Positions 43,696-44,084 of a stretch of DNA of 44,084 bases are shown piece by piece. The translations under genes were made by a program, and so were the position numbers. Source of the DNA: Paracoccaceae bacterium (GTDB lineage: Bacteria; Pseudomonadota; Alphaproteobacteria; Rhodobacterales; Rhodobacteraceae); the NCBI GenBank assembly GCA_016744015.1, contig JADGFD010000019.1, positions 1 through 44,084 on the forward strand. Reading direction: 5' to 3'. The notes under the pieces were generated by a model. That model saw only the letters and a program-made list of their open reading frames with translations, made no database searches and was not told the DNA's origin. Within the stretch, counting starts at the first letter, position 1. Every line of letters starts with the position of its first letter.

Positions 43696-44007
43696 TTTAT
43701 ATAATATATTTCAATAACTTACGTTGAAATCCAACTTCTTGTCGTCCGCCTGATTTATTCACGGAAGCACTAAGGAAGCACCAGAAAACAATAAGTTAGT
43801 GTGGTAAATTTGTAACGCATGAATTGCGATTCGTAGTGATCGAAAGCTACAGGTGGGCTACATGTGTAGGGTGATGCTGGAAGCATTGCCAATAATAGGC
43901 AATGGATTTTTTTTAGCCATTTGTTGAAACACCTAATCAGATAGGCTTTGGTTACATCCGGCCTAGAGCTGCCGATCAAAAGCGTTGCTAATTCAACGTG
44001 GCAACGC
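43696..44007. other. AT-rich non-coding stretch after tRNA-Thr
   Basis: About 312 bp without a credible gene; small open frames have no recognisable motif. Its composition is more AT-rich than the core. Near its right end AGCGTTGC (43981-43988) pairs with GCAACGCT (44001-44008) around 12 bases, and the terminal repeat begins at the last base of that arm. It could be the left edge of accessory DNA inserted at tRNA-Thr. Confidence 0.5.
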
Positions 44008-44084
44008 TGTCCGTCATCAGAGTTTTTGGGACCAGAGGCTATTTAAATTAAGAGAGTACCTGGCTCATCTGTTTGGTTTCATTA
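44008..44084. repeat. Right copy of terminal inverted repeat (probable IS tip)
   Basis: Bases 44008-44070 are the exact reverse complement of 1-63, and 14 further bases (to 44084) extend the element outward. Read on the minus strand, a frame NETKQMSQVLS ends at TAA (44048-44050), which could be the C terminus of a transposase reading toward the element tip. The boundary at 44008 coincides with an inverted repeat. Family unidentified. Confidence 0.7.

Noticed and set aside
1-44084. Whole window as an integrated prophage or large island between two tRNAs
   Set aside because: The content is core metabolism and ribosome biogenesis genes with typical alphaproteobacterial order; no phage structural or conjugation genes were seen.

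Overview
The window looks like a chromosomal segment of an alphaproteobacterium, most likely a marine Rhodobacterales (Roseobacter-type) species. This rests on the gene order rpmH-rnpA-yidD-ttcA-yidC-MOSC-engB-argB, the families present (Excalibur lipoprotein, ccmAB, a Rhodobacterales-type ferredoxin-like gene) and the moderately GC-rich coding style. The species cannot be named from sequence alone.

Layout. Both ends carry the same 63-bp sequence as a perfect inverted repeat (1-63 and 44008-44070), probably the tip of a multicopy insertion sequence. At the left it cuts into the 3' end of a large serine recombinase gene that abuts tRNA-Arg(ACG), the remnant of an island integrated at that tRNA. 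At the right it lies about 310 bp beyond tRNA-Thr(TGT). Between the two tRNAs the DNA is mostly core genome. 0.7-4.4 kb: histidine kinase, disulfide oxidoreductase-like flavoprotein, TVP38-type membrane protein. 4.5-11.4 kb: L34/RNase P/membrane insertion operon through argB, interrupted by an AT-rich two-gene islet (Panacea/DUF4065 protein plus small membrane protein) that looks like a toxin-antitoxin pair. 11.7-15.7 kb: GNAT, a frameshifted fatty acid hydroxylase/sterol desaturase gene, a decayed ferredoxin-like gene, SixA-like phosphatase, Lrp regulator and an orphan DUF2849-like gene. 15.7-23.2 kb: topA, sulfide:quinone oxidoreductase, DUF1697, zapE, thiolase. 23.2-24.6 kb: a LytTR-like pseudogene and an IS5/IS427-type element. 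24.7-34.8 kb: msrA, class V aminotransferase, GNAT and DUF3592 genes, argG, sulfotransferase, ilvA, hydrolase, ccmAB. 34.9-43.7 kb: MDR oxidoreductase, acnA, HAD phosphatase, DMT-type protein, Excalibur lipoprotein, gatCA, YghU-type GST, tRNA-Thr.

Functional threads: ribosome, RNase P and inner-membrane insertion (rpmH, rnpA, yidD, yidC); arginine synthesis (argB, argG); Gln/Asn-tRNA amidation (gatCA); cytochrome c heme export (ccmAB only, without ccmCDG); central metabolism (acnA, ilvA, thiolase, aminotransferase); redox and sulfide handling (sqr, msrA, yghU-like).

Most unusual items: (i) a dispersed multi-hairpin repeat in two intergenic copies (12454-12667 and 20014-20197) whose stems differ by compensatory changes; (ii) the Panacea-membrane protein pair; (iii) a 23-bp tandem duplication that alone frameshifts an otherwise intact desaturase gene; (iv) the terminal inverted repeats; (v) a 20-bp-arm perfect palindrome near gatC. 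No CRISPR array, prophage or large defence cluster was seen.
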